A stretch of 64,000 nt of DNA from SCGC-AG-212-J23 sp036406675 (GTDB lineage: Bacteria > Pseudomonadota > Gammaproteobacteria > Burkholderiales > SG8-39): NCBI GenBank assembly GCA_036406675.1, contig DASXAO010000084.1, forward strand, positions 72,594 through 136,593, read 5' to 3'. Each line of letters opens with the position of its first letter. The stretch's first letter is position 1. Below the pieces are notes generated by a model that saw only the letters and a list, made by a program, of their open reading frames with translations, was not told where the DNA came from and made no database searches. Positions 15,330 through 23,441 of this stretch are shown piece after piece. A program made the translations under genes and the position numbers.

Positions 15330-17102
15330 CCGGCCCTGGTCGAGCGCCGCGGACAACCATCCCATGATGGTGGTCGTCACCGCCGTCCTCAGCACCGGCT
15401 TCCTCCGCTCCGGAACGACGGGCAGCAGCAGGTAGGGCTTGCGCGCGAAGTGGAGCGTCACCTTGCCGCCGAACACCGCGGCGGGCCGGTCGGTCTCGTC
15501 GTCGTGGGTGAACGGGCCGCAGCCCTTCATCGGATGCTTCATGTTCGAGAGCGTCGCCGCGGCGTCGTCGTGCTCGTAGTCGCGGCCCCGGATGCTGAGC
15601 GCGATCCGGTAGCCCGCCGGCACCACGATGCAGGTGGGCCAGATCTCGATGTCGAGCTCGACTTCCTTTCCGGGCGTGAGCTTCTGCAGCTCGTCGTGCG
15701 TGTGCCAGGGACGGTAGGGCAGCGAGCGGCGGGCATCGAGCTTGCGGTGCGAGGCGCGCAGCCACCCCTGGGCCACCGGCGTCTTCGGGTCGAGCGCGCC
15801 CTGGAACAGCACCTCGCTGCCTCCGGGCTCGAACACGCGCAGCACGACGAAGAGATCGGCATCCTCGGTCTCGGACGACACGAACAGCTTGAGCGCCGAT
15901 GGGCCGGTGATCTCAGTCTCGGCATTCACCGTCATGGAGAAGCTGACGCCGTTCCCCGTGGGATCGTACGTAATGCTTTCCGAAGAAGCAGGGGGTTCCC
16001 GGGTGAGCGTATCGTTCGCCGGATCAAGATAGAACCGGGTCCATTCCGTGCGCGCGAGCGGCCACTCGCTCTCCTCGCGCTGCACGAACTTCTCTCCGGG
16101 ATGGCGCACGTTGAGGAGCACCCGCGGCTGCTTGTCCCAGCCATTCTTCTCGCCCTTGAGGAAATGGCCGAAGAACTTCTTCTGCAACGCGACGCCGTAT
16201 TCGGTATAGAACGGGGCCCAGTGCGATCCACCGTGAACTTCGAGCCACTTCTGCTCGGATTTGCTCCTGGTAAAACCCTCGAAGTTGCCGCGCGTATGGA
16301 GGCCCTGCCCGCCCCAATTCGCCGCGCTCAGGAGCGGCACTTCCACCTGGGAGAGATCGGGGCTGCGCTCGTCGTAATACTCGTCGTAGAGCTCGCGCGA
16401 GAGGAAGGACTGCCACATGTTCTCGCGATTCTCGACCAGTTCTTTCTCGGCCAAAGTCTCCGGGCCGCAGACCAGCTCCCCCGTCACCCGGCTCTTCGCG
16501 CCGCGCTCGCCCTGCCCGTGCTGCACCGTCTTCACCTGCATGTCCTGCCAGTTCTTGCGGAAGCTGCAGATGATGCCGCCGTGGCGCGCGCTCTCGCGGT
16601 AAGCGTCGTTCCAGCCCTCCCAGACGCAGATCGCCGCGAGATGCGGCGGCTTCGCCGCCGCGGCGCGCCACTGATTGCTCGCGTAGTACGAGATGCCGTT
16701 CATCCCCACCTTGCCGCTGCACCAGGGCTGCCCTGCCGCCCACTCGATGCACTGGAAGATGTCGCGCGTCTCCCGGGCGTTGTTGTGGCAGAGGTAGCCG
16801 GGCGAGCGCCCGGCGCCGCGCGAGTCGACCCGGACCACGGCATAGCCGTCGGGCACCCACTTCTCCGGATCGACCACCTCCCAGTTCTGGTAGCGGTTGG
16901 AAGAGCCGGATAGCGCGTCGGGGTTCTCGCGCGCCATGATTTCCCATGCCGTCTTGTAGCCGTCCTGGAAGGCGAGGCCCTTGCCGTACGGGCCGTAGCT
17001 CAGGAGGGCCGGGGCCCTGCCTTCCGCGTCCGGCCGGAAAACGTCGGCGCGCAGCACCACGCCGTCGTCCATCGCGATGGGAACGTCCCAGTCGATCTTC
17101 AT
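15324..17102 (-). CDS. CocE/NonD (X-Pro dipeptidyl-peptidase S15) hydrolase
   Basis: A 592-residue serine hydrolase. Residues 1-340 are the S15 alpha/beta-hydrolase core: VVRVDSRGAGRSPG (91-102) and GKVGMNGISYYASNQW, where Ser138 is the nucleophile in GISYY. The C-terminal part (about 350-590) is the jelly-roll domain of X-Pro-peptidase/CocE enzymes. No signal peptide is seen. Such enzymes hydrolyse esters or amides (cocaine esterase, glutaryl acylase). It starts 4 nt after the recQ stop and is followed by the Bug gene. Residues 51-71 are encoded by a stretch that also occurs at the 5' end of recQ. Confidence 0.88.
   Translation of the reverse strand: MKIDWDVPIAMDDGVVLRADVFRPDAEGRAPALLSYGPYGKGLAFQDGYKTAWEIMARENPDALSGSSNRYQNWEVVDPEKWVPDGYAVVRVDSRGAGRSPGYLCHNNARETRDIFQCIEWAAGQPWCSGKVGMNGISYYASNQWRAAAAKPPHLAAICVWEGWNDAYRESARHGGIICSFRKNWQDMQVKTVQHGQGERGAKSRVTGELVCGPETLAEKELVENRENMWQSFLSRELYDEYYDERSPDLSQVEVPLLSAANWGGQGLHTRGNFEGFTRSKSEQKWLEVHGGSHWAPFYTEYGVALQKKFFGHFLKGEKNGWDKQPRVLLNVRHPGEKFVQREESEWPLARTEWTRFYLDPANDTLTREPPASSESITYDPTGNGVSFSMTVNAETEITGPSALKLFVSSETEDADLFVVLRVFEPGGSEVLFQGALDPKTPVAQGWLRASHRKLDARRSLPYRPWHTHDELQKLTPGKEVELDIEIWPTCIVVPAGYRIALSIRGRDYEHDDAAATLSNMKHPMKGCGPFTHDDETDRPAAVFGGKVTLHFARKPYLLLPVVPERRKPVLRTAVTTTIMGWLSAALDQGRK
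16891..16949 (-). repeat. CocE-internal segment repeated at the recQ start
   Basis: These 59 bp encode part of the CocE hydrolase (AWEIMARENPDALSGSSNR). They match 18886-18944 at roughly 49-50 of 59 positions without gaps, including a perfect 22-bp run ending in the ATGATTTCCCATGC stretch. The match is in the same orientation. Confidence 0.75.
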
Positions 17103-17106
17103 GAAC

Positions 17107-18942
17107 TCATTCTAGTTGCAGCAGCTCGATCAGGGCGGGGCCGTATCGCTCCAGTTTCCTTTGGCCGATGCCCGAGATGCCGGCAAGCCCCGCGAGGTCG
17201 CGCGGCCGCGCTGCGGCGATGGCGGCGAGGGTCGCATCGTGGAACACCACGTACGGCGGAACCGACTGGCTGCGCGCCTGCGCGGTGCGCCACGCCTTGA
17301 GGCGCGCAAACAGCGGGTCGTCCGGCGCCGCCCGCGGCCGGACCTTCTGCCGCTTGAGGCGCACCTCGTGGCGTCGCATCTCCACCGCTTGCGCGCCTTT
17401 CAGCACCGCCCGGCTCCCTTCCGTCAGGCGCAGCGCGCCGTGGGCGTCGTGGTCGGGCCGCGCGAAGCCGAATGCCACGAGCTGGCGGAACACGCTGCGC
17501 CAGGTCGCCTCGTCCAGATCCGCGCCGATGCCAAACACGCCGAGCGCATCGTGGCCCCATTGGGCGGCGCGCTCGGTGCTCTTTCCGCGGAGCACGTCGA
17601 TGAGATGCACCGCGCCGAAGCGCTGGCCGGTGCGGTAGATGCACGAGAGCGCCTTGCGCGCCGCTTCGGTGGCATCCCAGGTCTGCGGCGGGTCGAGGCA
17701 GGTGTCGCAGTTGCCGCAGGGCCGCGCTTCCTCGCCGAAGTAGTGCAGCAGGCGCACGCGCCGGCAGCCCGCGGTTTCGCAGAAACCGAGCAGCGCATCG
17801 AGCTTCGCGAACGACACCCGGCGGAAGTCCTCGCTTCCCTCCGACTGCTCGATCATCCGGCGCAGGTTCACGAGATCGCCCAGGCCGTAGCTCATCCACG
17901 CGTCGGCCGGCTCGCCGTCGCGCCCGGCGCGGCCGGTTTCCTGGTAGTACGCCTCGATGCTCTTGGGGAGGTCGAGGTGCGCCACGAAGCGCACGTCCGG
18001 CTTGTCGATCCCCATGCCGAAGGCGATGGTCGCCACGATGACCACGTCGTCCTCGCGCTGGAAGCGTTCCTGGTTCGCGGCGCGCGCGGCCGCGTCCATG
18101 CCGGCGTGGTAGGGCAGCGCGGCGACCCCTTCGGCCGCGAGCCACGCCGCGGTCTCGTCGACCTTCCTGCGCGAAAGGCAGTACACGATGCCCGATTCGC
18201 CCGGGTGCTGCTCGCGGATGAAGCGCATCAGCTGCTCCCGCGCATCGTTCTTCTCCGCGATGGTGTAGCGGATGTTCGGCCGGTCGAAGCTGGAGATGAA
18301 AAGGCGCGCCTCGCCGAGCGCGAGGCGGCGGACGATCTCGTCGCGCGTATAGGGGTCCGCGGTCGCCGTGAGCGCGATGCGCGGCACGTCCGCGAAGCGC
18401 TCGTGCAGCACCGAAAGCTGGAGATACTCCGGGCGGAAGTCGTGGCCCCATTGCGACACGCAGTGCGCCTCGTCGATCGCGAAGAGCGCGAGCCGCGCTC
18501 CTGCGAGCCGCTCGAGCATGCGCGGCATCATCAGCCGCTCGGGGGCCACGTAGAGCAGGTCGAGCCTTCCTGCGGCCAGGTCTTCCTCGATGCCGTAGGC
18601 TTCGCGCGCCTCCAGCGTCGAGTTCAGGAAAGCCGCACGCACGCCGAGCTGACGCAGCGCCGCCACCTGGTCCTGCATCAGCGCGATGAGGGGTGACACG
18701 ACGATCGCCGTCCCCTCGCGCATCAGGGCCGGAAGCTGGTAGCAGAGCGACTTGCCCCCGCCGGTCGGCATCAGCACGAGCGCGTCGCCGCCGCCGGCGA
18801 CGTGCAGCACGATGTCTTCCTGGGCGCCGCGCCAGCCGGCGTGTCCGAAAACGCTTCTCAGGAGCTCGAGCGCGCGGCCTTGCGTCGGCGGTTCGAAGAT
18901 TCCGCTAGCGCGGCGGGGCTCCCGCGCGCCATGATTTCCCAT
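17107..18942 (-). CDS. recQ: ATP-dependent DNA helicase RecQ
   Basis: A 611-residue superfamily-2 helicase. Walker A is TGGGKS (60-65), the DEAH box is at 157-160 followed by the RecQ-specific CVSQWGHDFRPEY loop, and motif VI is YYQETGRAGRDG. The zinc-binding RQC region shows CRRVRLLHYFGEEARPCGNCDTC, and the C-terminal HRDC domain spans about 530-605. It unwinds 3'-5' at stalled forks and during recombination. The first 20 or so residues (MGNHGAREPRRASGIFEPPT) are not conserved and come from a stretch shared with CocE; the conserved protein begins around residue 22, but no other start codon is available. Confidence 0.92.
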   Translation of the reverse strand: MGNHGAREPRRASGIFEPPTQGRALELLRSVFGHAGWRGAQEDIVLHVAGGGDALVLMPTGGGKSLCYQLPALMREGTAIVVSPLIALMQDQVAALRQLGVRAAFLNSTLEAREAYGIEEDLAAGRLDLLYVAPERLMMPRMLERLAGARLALFAIDEAHCVSQWGHDFRPEYLQLSVLHERFADVPRIALTATADPYTRDEIVRRLALGEARLFISSFDRPNIRYTIAEKNDAREQLMRFIREQHPGESGIVYCLSRRKVDETAAWLAAEGVAALPYHAGMDAAARAANQERFQREDDVVIVATIAFGMGIDKPDVRFVAHLDLPKSIEAYYQETGRAGRDGEPADAWMSYGLGDLVNLRRMIEQSEGSEDFRRVSFAKLDALLGFCETAGCRRVRLLHYFGEEARPCGNCDTCLDPPQTWDATEAARKALSCIYRTGQRFGAVHLIDVLRGKSTERAAQWGHDALGVFGIGADLDEATWRSVFRQLVAFGFARPDHDAHGALRLTEGSRAVLKGAQAVEMRRHEVRLKRQKVRPRAAPDDPLFARLKAWRTAQARSQSVPPYVVFHDATLAAIAAARPRDLAGLAGISGIGQRKLERYGPALIELLQLE

Positions 18943-18944
18943 GC
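18886..18944 (-). repeat. Second copy of the CocE segment, at the recQ start
   Basis: This copy matches 16891-16949 inside CocE. Read in the CocE frame it still gives AWEIMAR..P.AL..SSNR, but recQ uses a different frame. It holds the recQ ATG and about the first 19 codons, and begins directly after the stop of the upstream LapA-like gene. Confidence 0.75.
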
Positions 18945-19339
18945 TATTCCGGGTCGACCCTGTTTTGCAGCTCTCCGCGCATTTCTCCGATATGGGCGGA
19001 GAGCGAGTTCTCGATCTCGGTCAGCCGCGCGTCGAGGTGCGCGCGCAGCTCGGTGAAGCGCGACGCCTCGGCCTGGTCGGCGAGCTCGCGCTGCGCCTGC
19101 AGCGCGCGCGCGCTGCGCCGCGCCTCCATCAGGAAGCTCGTCTGCAGGTACACGACGTAGCCGAGGAACACTGCCGCGAGGAACACGATCATTCCGAGCA
19201 GGATCAAGCCGAGCGGCGCGCGCACCGTCGCGACGCCGAGCCACAGCTCGGTCGGCGCGGTGAACGCCGCCCAGTTGAGCGCCGCGAACAGCGCGACCAG
19301 CAGCAGCAGGACCATGACCACCAGCGTCCGTACTCGCAT
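18944..19339 (-). CDS. LapA-like (DUF1049) membrane protein
   Basis: A 131-residue protein with two transmembrane helices (about 5-25 and 42-66), the NWAAFTAPTELWLGV loop between them, and a C-terminal coiled coil (ARRSARALQAQRELADQAEASRFTELRAHL...). This is the lipopolysaccharide-assembly-protein-A (DUF1049) layout. It ends 1 nt before the recQ ATG. The role in lipopolysaccharide assembly is inferred from the family. Confidence 0.75.
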   Translation of the reverse strand: MRVRTLVVMVLLLLVALFAALNWAAFTAPTELWLGVATVRAPLGLILLGMIVFLAAVFLGYVVYLQTSFLMEARRSARALQAQRELADQAEASRFTELRAHLDARLTEIENSLSAHIGEMRGELQNRVDPE

Positions 19340-19365
19340 GTTTTCAACCCCACCCAGGAGACATC

Positions 19366-19866
19366 ATGAAGCCATTCCTCGCCGCAGCCCTGTTCGTTCT
19401 CGCCGGCCCCGCCTTTGCCCAGAGCGGCAACAACCTCGAGATCATCAACCATCCCAACTACGACAAAAGCGTGTTCATGCCGTTCTCGCCCGCGATCAAG
19501 GTGAAGAGCGGCAAGCTCCTGTGGCTCGCGGGCGGCACCGCGCTTCCGGTGTACCACGACCACCCGCACAAGCGCGAGCAGGTCCTGCAATATCTCACCA
19601 ACGACCTCGAAGCGCAGATCCGGCGCACCATGGACGGCATCATGGAGACGCTCAAGGCCGCCAACGCCTCGCCCAAGGACGTGGTGCACGTCTTCATCTT
19701 CCGCACGCGGCCGCGCGCGGGCGACATCGGCAAGGCGAGCGCGGTGGTCAATTCCTACTTCGCACCCTACAACCACAAGCCCACGACGACCAACATGGCC
19801 GTGCTCGAGCTGGGCGAGCCCGAGCAGCTGGTCGAGATTCAGGTGGTCGCGGTGGTGGACAACTGA
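19366..19866 (+). CDS. Secreted RidA/YjgF-family protein
   Basis: A 166-residue protein whose first 18 residues (MKPFLAAALFVLAGPAFA) are a signal peptide, unusual for RidA, which is normally cytosolic. The mature domain shows VKSGKLLWLAGGTAL, QIRRTMDGIMETLKAANASPKDVVHVFIF and a C-terminal LVEIQVVAV. The catalytic Arg of imine deaminases is not obvious (RTRPRAGDIG occupies the region). It probably acts in the periplasm on an unknown substrate. It is divergent from the LapA-like gene. Confidence 0.75.
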   Translation: MKPFLAAALFVLAGPAFAQSGNNLEIINHPNYDKSVFMPFSPAIKVKSGKLLWLAGGTALPVYHDHPHKREQVLQYLTNDLEAQIRRTMDGIMETLKAANASPKDVVHVFIFRTRPRAGDIGKASAVVNSYFAPYNHKPTTTNMAVLELGEPEQLVEIQVVAVVDN

Positions 19867-19891
19867 CCGGCGCCGAGGGCGCCGGGACGCG

Positions 19892-20380
19892 CTACTCGCC
19901 GTCCCAGTAGCCGACCTGCGAGTCCAGCCGGTTCACGTAGCGGATCGAGTCGGCGAGCACCCCGATCTTGCCGGAGTCGGGGTATTCGCAGACCTCGGGG
20001 TACTCCATGGTGCTCACGGCCAGGTATTTCAGCTCGCCCGCGCCCGTGTTGATGATCTGGTGCGCCGCCTCGGGCCCGCCCGGCGGGCAGGCGATCAGGT
20101 CGCCAGCGCGGATCGGGAAGCGTTCGGCGCCGATGCGCACCTCGCCGCTTCCCTCGATGACGTAGAAAATTTCCTCGTTGAGGCGGTGATTGTGAAACGG
20201 GAACGCGCGCTTGCCGGGCGGCACCGCGGTAAGGCTGCAGCCGAGCTTCTTCGCCCCGATCTGCGGCCCGATCCGGCCTAAGCGCGCTTCGAAGCGCTGC
20301 GCCGCCGCGCCCTGGGGAGCGAACTGAGGTGGACGTGGTTGGAGCTCAACGTCCGCGAGATTGATGATCGGTTTAGGCAT
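19892..20380 (-). CDS. Cupin-domain protein
   Basis: A 162-residue cytosolic protein with one cupin fold: FHNHRLNEEIFYVIEGSGEVRIG (motif 1, two His and a Glu as metal ligands) and PGGPEAAHQIINTG (motif 2 His). Such proteins often bind a divalent metal and act as sugar isomerases, dioxygenases or sensors; the substrate is unknown. It lies 4 nt after the DinB gene. Confidence 0.82.
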   Translation of the reverse strand: MPKPIINLADVELQPRPPQFAPQGAAAQRFEARLGRIGPQIGAKKLGCSLTAVPPGKRAFPFHNHRLNEEIFYVIEGSGEVRIGAERFPIRAGDLIACPPGGPEAAHQIINTGAGELKYLAVSTMEYPEVCEYPDSGKIGVLADSIRYVNRLDSQVGYWDGE

Positions 20381-20384
20381 TACC

Positions 20385-20894
20385 TCAATCCGACTTGCGG
20401 GCAGCGTCTCTCAAAAAGACCGTTAGATCCGTGGTCGGCGGGCGCGCCGGAACGTCGTAGATCATCTGCGCGACGAAGCCGCGGTGGTAGCTCGTGTGGT
20501 TGACAAGGTGCTGCAGCATCTCGCCGCGCGTCATGACCCCGTCACCGCCGCCGACAAAGGTGAATTTCACCTTCTCGCCGAGCGCCGCGTCGCTGATTGC
20601 GTCGCTCCAGTTCACGTACCAGCGGTCGAGCTCCTGCTGCGCGCGCCACAGATCGGCGAGCGGCGGATGGTCGGGGGTGTTGCGCGCGGTGTAGCCGTGG
20701 CCGCGGCCTTCCAGGTGCGCCTGGAAGATGCGGTCGATCACGTAGTTGTGGTTCAGCGTGTGCACCATGTTCCTGAACACGCTGCGCCGCGGCTTTACCG
20801 CTTCGCCTTCCGGAAGCGCCGCGACTGCGGCGAAGAGAAGCTCGTTCGCCCACGCGTTGTAGCGCGTGAGCGTCCGGGCGTCGTTTCTCTGCAC
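20385..20894 (-). CDS. DinB-family putative metalloprotein
   Basis: A 169-residue four-helix protein. The metal triad of the DinB/YfiT fold is His49, His133 and His137 (TLNHNYV and HLVNHTSYHRG). RYNAWANELLFAAVAAL near the N-terminus is typical. Members are thiol-dependent transferases or damage-inducible proteins of unclear function. It is followed by the cupin gene. Confidence 0.85.
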   Translation of the reverse strand: MQRNDARTLTRYNAWANELLFAAVAALPEGEAVKPRRSVFRNMVHTLNHNYVIDRIFQAHLEGRGHGYTARNTPDHPPLADLWRAQQELDRWYVNWSDAISDAALGEKVKFTFVGGGDGVMTRGEMLQHLVNHTSYHRGFVAQMIYDVPARPPTTDLTVFLRDAARKSD

Positions 20895-20908
20895 TCCAGA
20901 AGCTTACT

Positions 20909-21526
20909 TCAGAAACCTATGGTCACGCCGATGTTCAGCACCGGGTAGTACTTGGCGTTCTTCAGCTTGTCCTCGAGCCGAGCCTGCTCCGCCGCGACCT
21001 GCGCCTGCGCATTGGCGCATTGGGGGGTGCCGGCGAACGCGCCGCAATTGGCGGTCAGCGTAGCCTGCGGTGTCCCCTGGTACATGACGCCGAGGTCGGC
21101 GTAGAAATTGACGCCCGCTCCCGACACGCGTCCGTAGCCGATGCCGAGGTACGGCGCGGCGGACTTCTCCGGCTTCACCGTGCCGCTGATGTTCACTCCG
21201 TTCACCACGTCGCTCTGCACGTCGAACTTGTTGTCGTTGAAGATGAAGCCGCCGGTGATGCGGAAGAGCGGCCCGAGCGGGGCGAAGTCGAGGAGCGTGT
21301 TGAAGTTCGAGAGCTTGAGCTTGCCGTGATAGGTGATATCGGTGCTGACGTCGTGGCTCACGCTCCCGCCGGAGTAGCCGAGTCGGGCGCTCAAGGTCGG
21401 GTAGAGGTCCCAGGCGACGTCGGCGCCGAGCCCCGTCGTGCCGACCCGCGCACCGATACCGGCCGCCTGCACCGAGCCGGCGACCGCCAGCGCGATTCCC
21501 GCTACCGCCCACTTGACCTGGTTCAT
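20909..21526 (-). CDS. Small outer-membrane beta-barrel protein
   Basis: A 205-residue protein with a signal peptide (MNQVKWAVAGIALAVAGSVQA) and a mature part of alternating polar and aromatic strands: ARVGTTGLGADVAWDLYPTLSARLGY, GPLFRITGGFIFNDNKF, APYLGIGYG, and a final YYPVLNIGVTIGF ending in Phe, as for beta-barrel assembly. A two-Cys loop (NCGAFAGTPQC) lies between strands. It is OmpW/OmpA-barrel-like in size; ligand unknown. A longer upstream start would precede the signal peptide and is less likely. Confidence 0.75.
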   Translation of the reverse strand: MNQVKWAVAGIALAVAGSVQAAGIGARVGTTGLGADVAWDLYPTLSARLGYSGGSVSHDVSTDITYHGKLKLSNFNTLLDFAPLGPLFRITGGFIFNDNKFDVQSDVVNGVNISGTVKPEKSAAPYLGIGYGRVSGAGVNFYADLGVMYQGTPQATLTANCGAFAGTPQCANAQAQVAAEQARLEDKLKNAKYYPVLNIGVTIGF

Positions 21527-21622
21527 GGGGACTCCATGGGTTGAATTATCAGGACTGTACCGACGGGTGCGGGGCGCTTCCATGGCCCAGTTGGCATTTC
21601 GCAACAAAGGGCGTGCCAGACA

Positions 21623-22117
21623 CTAGAGAATAAAGCTCACCGCCCCGAGCGACGCCAACTCCATCGCATCGAGGATCGCCTCGCGTCCCGCAATCCTGAG
21701 CTTCCCGCCTTCCCTGCGCAGCAGGTAACGATAGCGGCCGACAAACTGGCGCAGGTCGTCGTTGCTCCGATAACGGTGCACCACGAAGTTCGCCTCCGCG
21801 CACAGCGGATCCTGGCCGGTGATGCGGACGTTCGTGACGATGCGGCGGGTGCGCGACGGCGGAAACTCGGCGTGCGCGTTGCGGTCCTTCAGGCGCGTGA
21901 CGCGCGAGCGGATGCGCGCCATATCGTCGGCGATCGTGAAGAGCGTCCCGCGCGGATCCGACTCGGGGCGGTCGTTGGAGGGCACGCGGTAATACGCGTC
22001 GTCGGTGAGCAGCGCGAGCCACTCGTCGAGCTTCCAGGCGTCCAGAAGAGCGGCTTCCTCGTAGAGAAAGTCTTCTACTTGGGACCGGGTAACGTGAGAA
22101 GAATTGGGAGAAGAAAT
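21623..22117 (-). CDS. Ring-hydroxylating dioxygenase beta subunit, start unclear
   Basis: The reading VEDFLYEEAALLDAWKLDEW, then LALLTDDAYYRVPSND, ...DDMARIRSRVTRLKDRNAHAE, SRTRRIVTNVRI and FVGRYRYLLRREG is the small (beta) subunit of aromatic ring-hydroxylating oxygenases, an NTF2-fold structural subunit. The frame is open from 22144 to 21623, but the first ATG/GTG/TTG in it is GTG at 21985, which would remove about 31 conserved residues. The dispersed repeat 22114-22136 lies where the start should be. The end given here, 22117, is an ATT and is only a maximal estimate. It follows the alpha-subunit gene. Confidence 0.75.
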   Translation of the reverse strand: MSSPNSSHVTRSQVEDFLYEEAALLDAWKLDEWLALLTDDAYYRVPSNDRPESDPRGTLFTIADDMARIRSRVTRLKDRNAHAEFPPSRTRRIVTNVRITGQDPLCAEANFVVHRYRSNDDLRQFVGRYRYLLRREGGKLRIAGREAILDAMELASLGAVSFIL

Positions 22118-22136
22118 AGGGACTGTCCCTGTTTTT
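22114..22136. repeat. Family A repeat (AGGGACTGTCCCT type) between dioxygenase genes
   Basis: AAATAGGGACTGTCCCTG plus a T-tract. The core AGGGAC/GTCCCT is a perfect palindrome. It separates the stop of the alpha subunit from the conserved start of the beta subunit. The same type recurs at 27716-27740. Confidence 0.8.
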
Positions 22137-22148
22137 GCGTCCTGTTAT

Positions 22149-23414
22149 CTATTCTTGAGACATCAACTTGTCCCATTGGATCCAGAAAGCCCGGAGATGA
22201 AGCTCGTCGGTGTTGAGCTGCTCGCCTTCCTTCGCCATGCCGCGGCTCATCACCGACCAGGGCACTTCGCGGTAGGTGGCAAGCCCCTGCTGCACGGATT
22301 CGAGCGCGGCGATGTCGTCGGGCGTGGCGAAGCCGCCCGGCCCGTAGAAGGTGAGGAAGCTGTCCAGCCGCACCGCGCGCGCGGTCGCGCTCTCCTCCCG
22401 GGGGCCGAGGGCCCAGGCCGTCACCCGCATGCGGTCGGCGGCGAGCGGCTGAAAAGTCCGGATGGTCACCGACGAGCCGTCGGCGAGGACCAGGTTCGGG
22501 AACACGATCAGGTTGCGGTTGGTGTCGGCAACCCGCGCGGCGCGCGCTTCGCCGAGGCGCGCGACGAGCTCTGCGCGGATCTTCTCCAGCTCGGGCTTCG
22601 CCGCCTCGCCGTAGATCGGGATCCAGCGCGCCACGGGCCGGCCGCGGAAGTTGACGTTGTCGGTGGTGGCGTGGCCGTTGCCGAGATCCTTGCCCGCGCC
22701 GTGCGACGGCAGCATCTCGCCCTTGCCGGGCCGCTTCATCTCGACGCCGGAGTTCTTCAGGTAGTCGAGCCAGGTGGAGTGCGTGCTGAGAAGGTGATAG
22801 TCGTCGAAGCTGTTCTCGACCAGCAGCTTCCAGTTCGCGCGGATGTCGTATTCCTGCGTGCCCTGGATGACCTGCATGTTGCCCGAGGGCGACTGGTCGA
22901 TCACCAGGTCGATGTACTCCTTCGCGTTGCCGAGATACGCGTCGAGCGAAGCCGCGGCCGGGTCGAAATTCAGGAACACGAAGCCGCGATACGCATCGAC
23001 TTTCGGGGGCTCTTTCAAGGAAAACTGATTCTTATCAAAGCTGGGCGGATAAGCCGACTGGCCGGGCACGGCGTAGAGCGCGCCGTCGCGGTCGTAGGTC
23101 CAGCCGTGGTAGAAGCAGGTGTAGCGCTCGGCGTTTCCCTCGCGGCTACGGCACACCAGCGAGCCGCGATGCCGGCAGGTGTTCAGGAGCACCCGCACCT
23201 CGCCCTTGCTGTTCCGGCAGAAGATCACCGGGCGGCCGGCGACCGTGCGCGTCTTGAAGTCGCCGGGCGCGGCGAGCTCCGACTCGTGGCCGACGTAGAT
23301 CCAGCAGCGGTCGAAAATCCGGCGCTGCTCGAGCTCGTGGATCGCGGGATCCACCAGCGCGGCGCGGTTCACCTCGAAGCGAAATGCCTGCGGCTCGTTG
23401 ACGACCAGTCGCAT
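22149..23414 (-). CDS. Rieske ring-hydroxylating dioxygenase alpha subunit
   Basis: A 421-residue catalytic subunit. The Rieske [2Fe-2S] ligands are Cys80-X-His82 (CRHRG) and Cys100-X2-His103 (CFYHGW). The mononuclear iron site is ENSFDDYHLLSTH, with His207 and His212 and the bridging Asp204. It inserts O2 into an aromatic acid, giving a cis-diol, with a separate reductase. ATG 23414 has AGGCG upstream; ATG 23426 is an alternative. It is divergent from a Bug gene, whose protein might bind the same aromatic acid. The substrate is not readable. Confidence 0.9.
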   Translation of the reverse strand: MRLVVNEPQAFRFEVNRAALVDPAIHELEQRRIFDRCWIYVGHESELAAPGDFKTRTVAGRPVIFCRNSKGEVRVLLNTCRHRGSLVCRSREGNAERYTCFYHGWTYDRDGALYAVPGQSAYPPSFDKNQFSLKEPPKVDAYRGFVFLNFDPAAASLDAYLGNAKEYIDLVIDQSPSGNMQVIQGTQEYDIRANWKLLVENSFDDYHLLSTHSTWLDYLKNSGVEMKRPGKGEMLPSHGAGKDLGNGHATTDNVNFRGRPVARWIPIYGEAAKPELEKIRAELVARLGEARAARVADTNRNLIVFPNLVLADGSSVTIRTFQPLAADRMRVTAWALGPREESATARAVRLDSFLTFYGPGGFATPDDIAALESVQQGLATYREVPWSVMSRGMAKEGEQLNTDELHLRAFWIQWDKLMSQE

Positions 23415-23441
23415 GGAGCGCCTCATTATAATGACCGCGCC

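Noticed and set aside
16024..16947. A frame starting MGNHGAREPRRA inside CocE, the same start as RecQ
   Set aside because: It is not a gene; it is the recQ-type frame of the duplicated 59-bp segment. It was useful only for finding that duplication.
18951..18970. GGGTCGACCCTG near the end of the LapA-like gene, considered as a repeat copy
   Set aside because: It is coding sequence for the conserved end of that protein and lacks the flanking A- and T-tracts.
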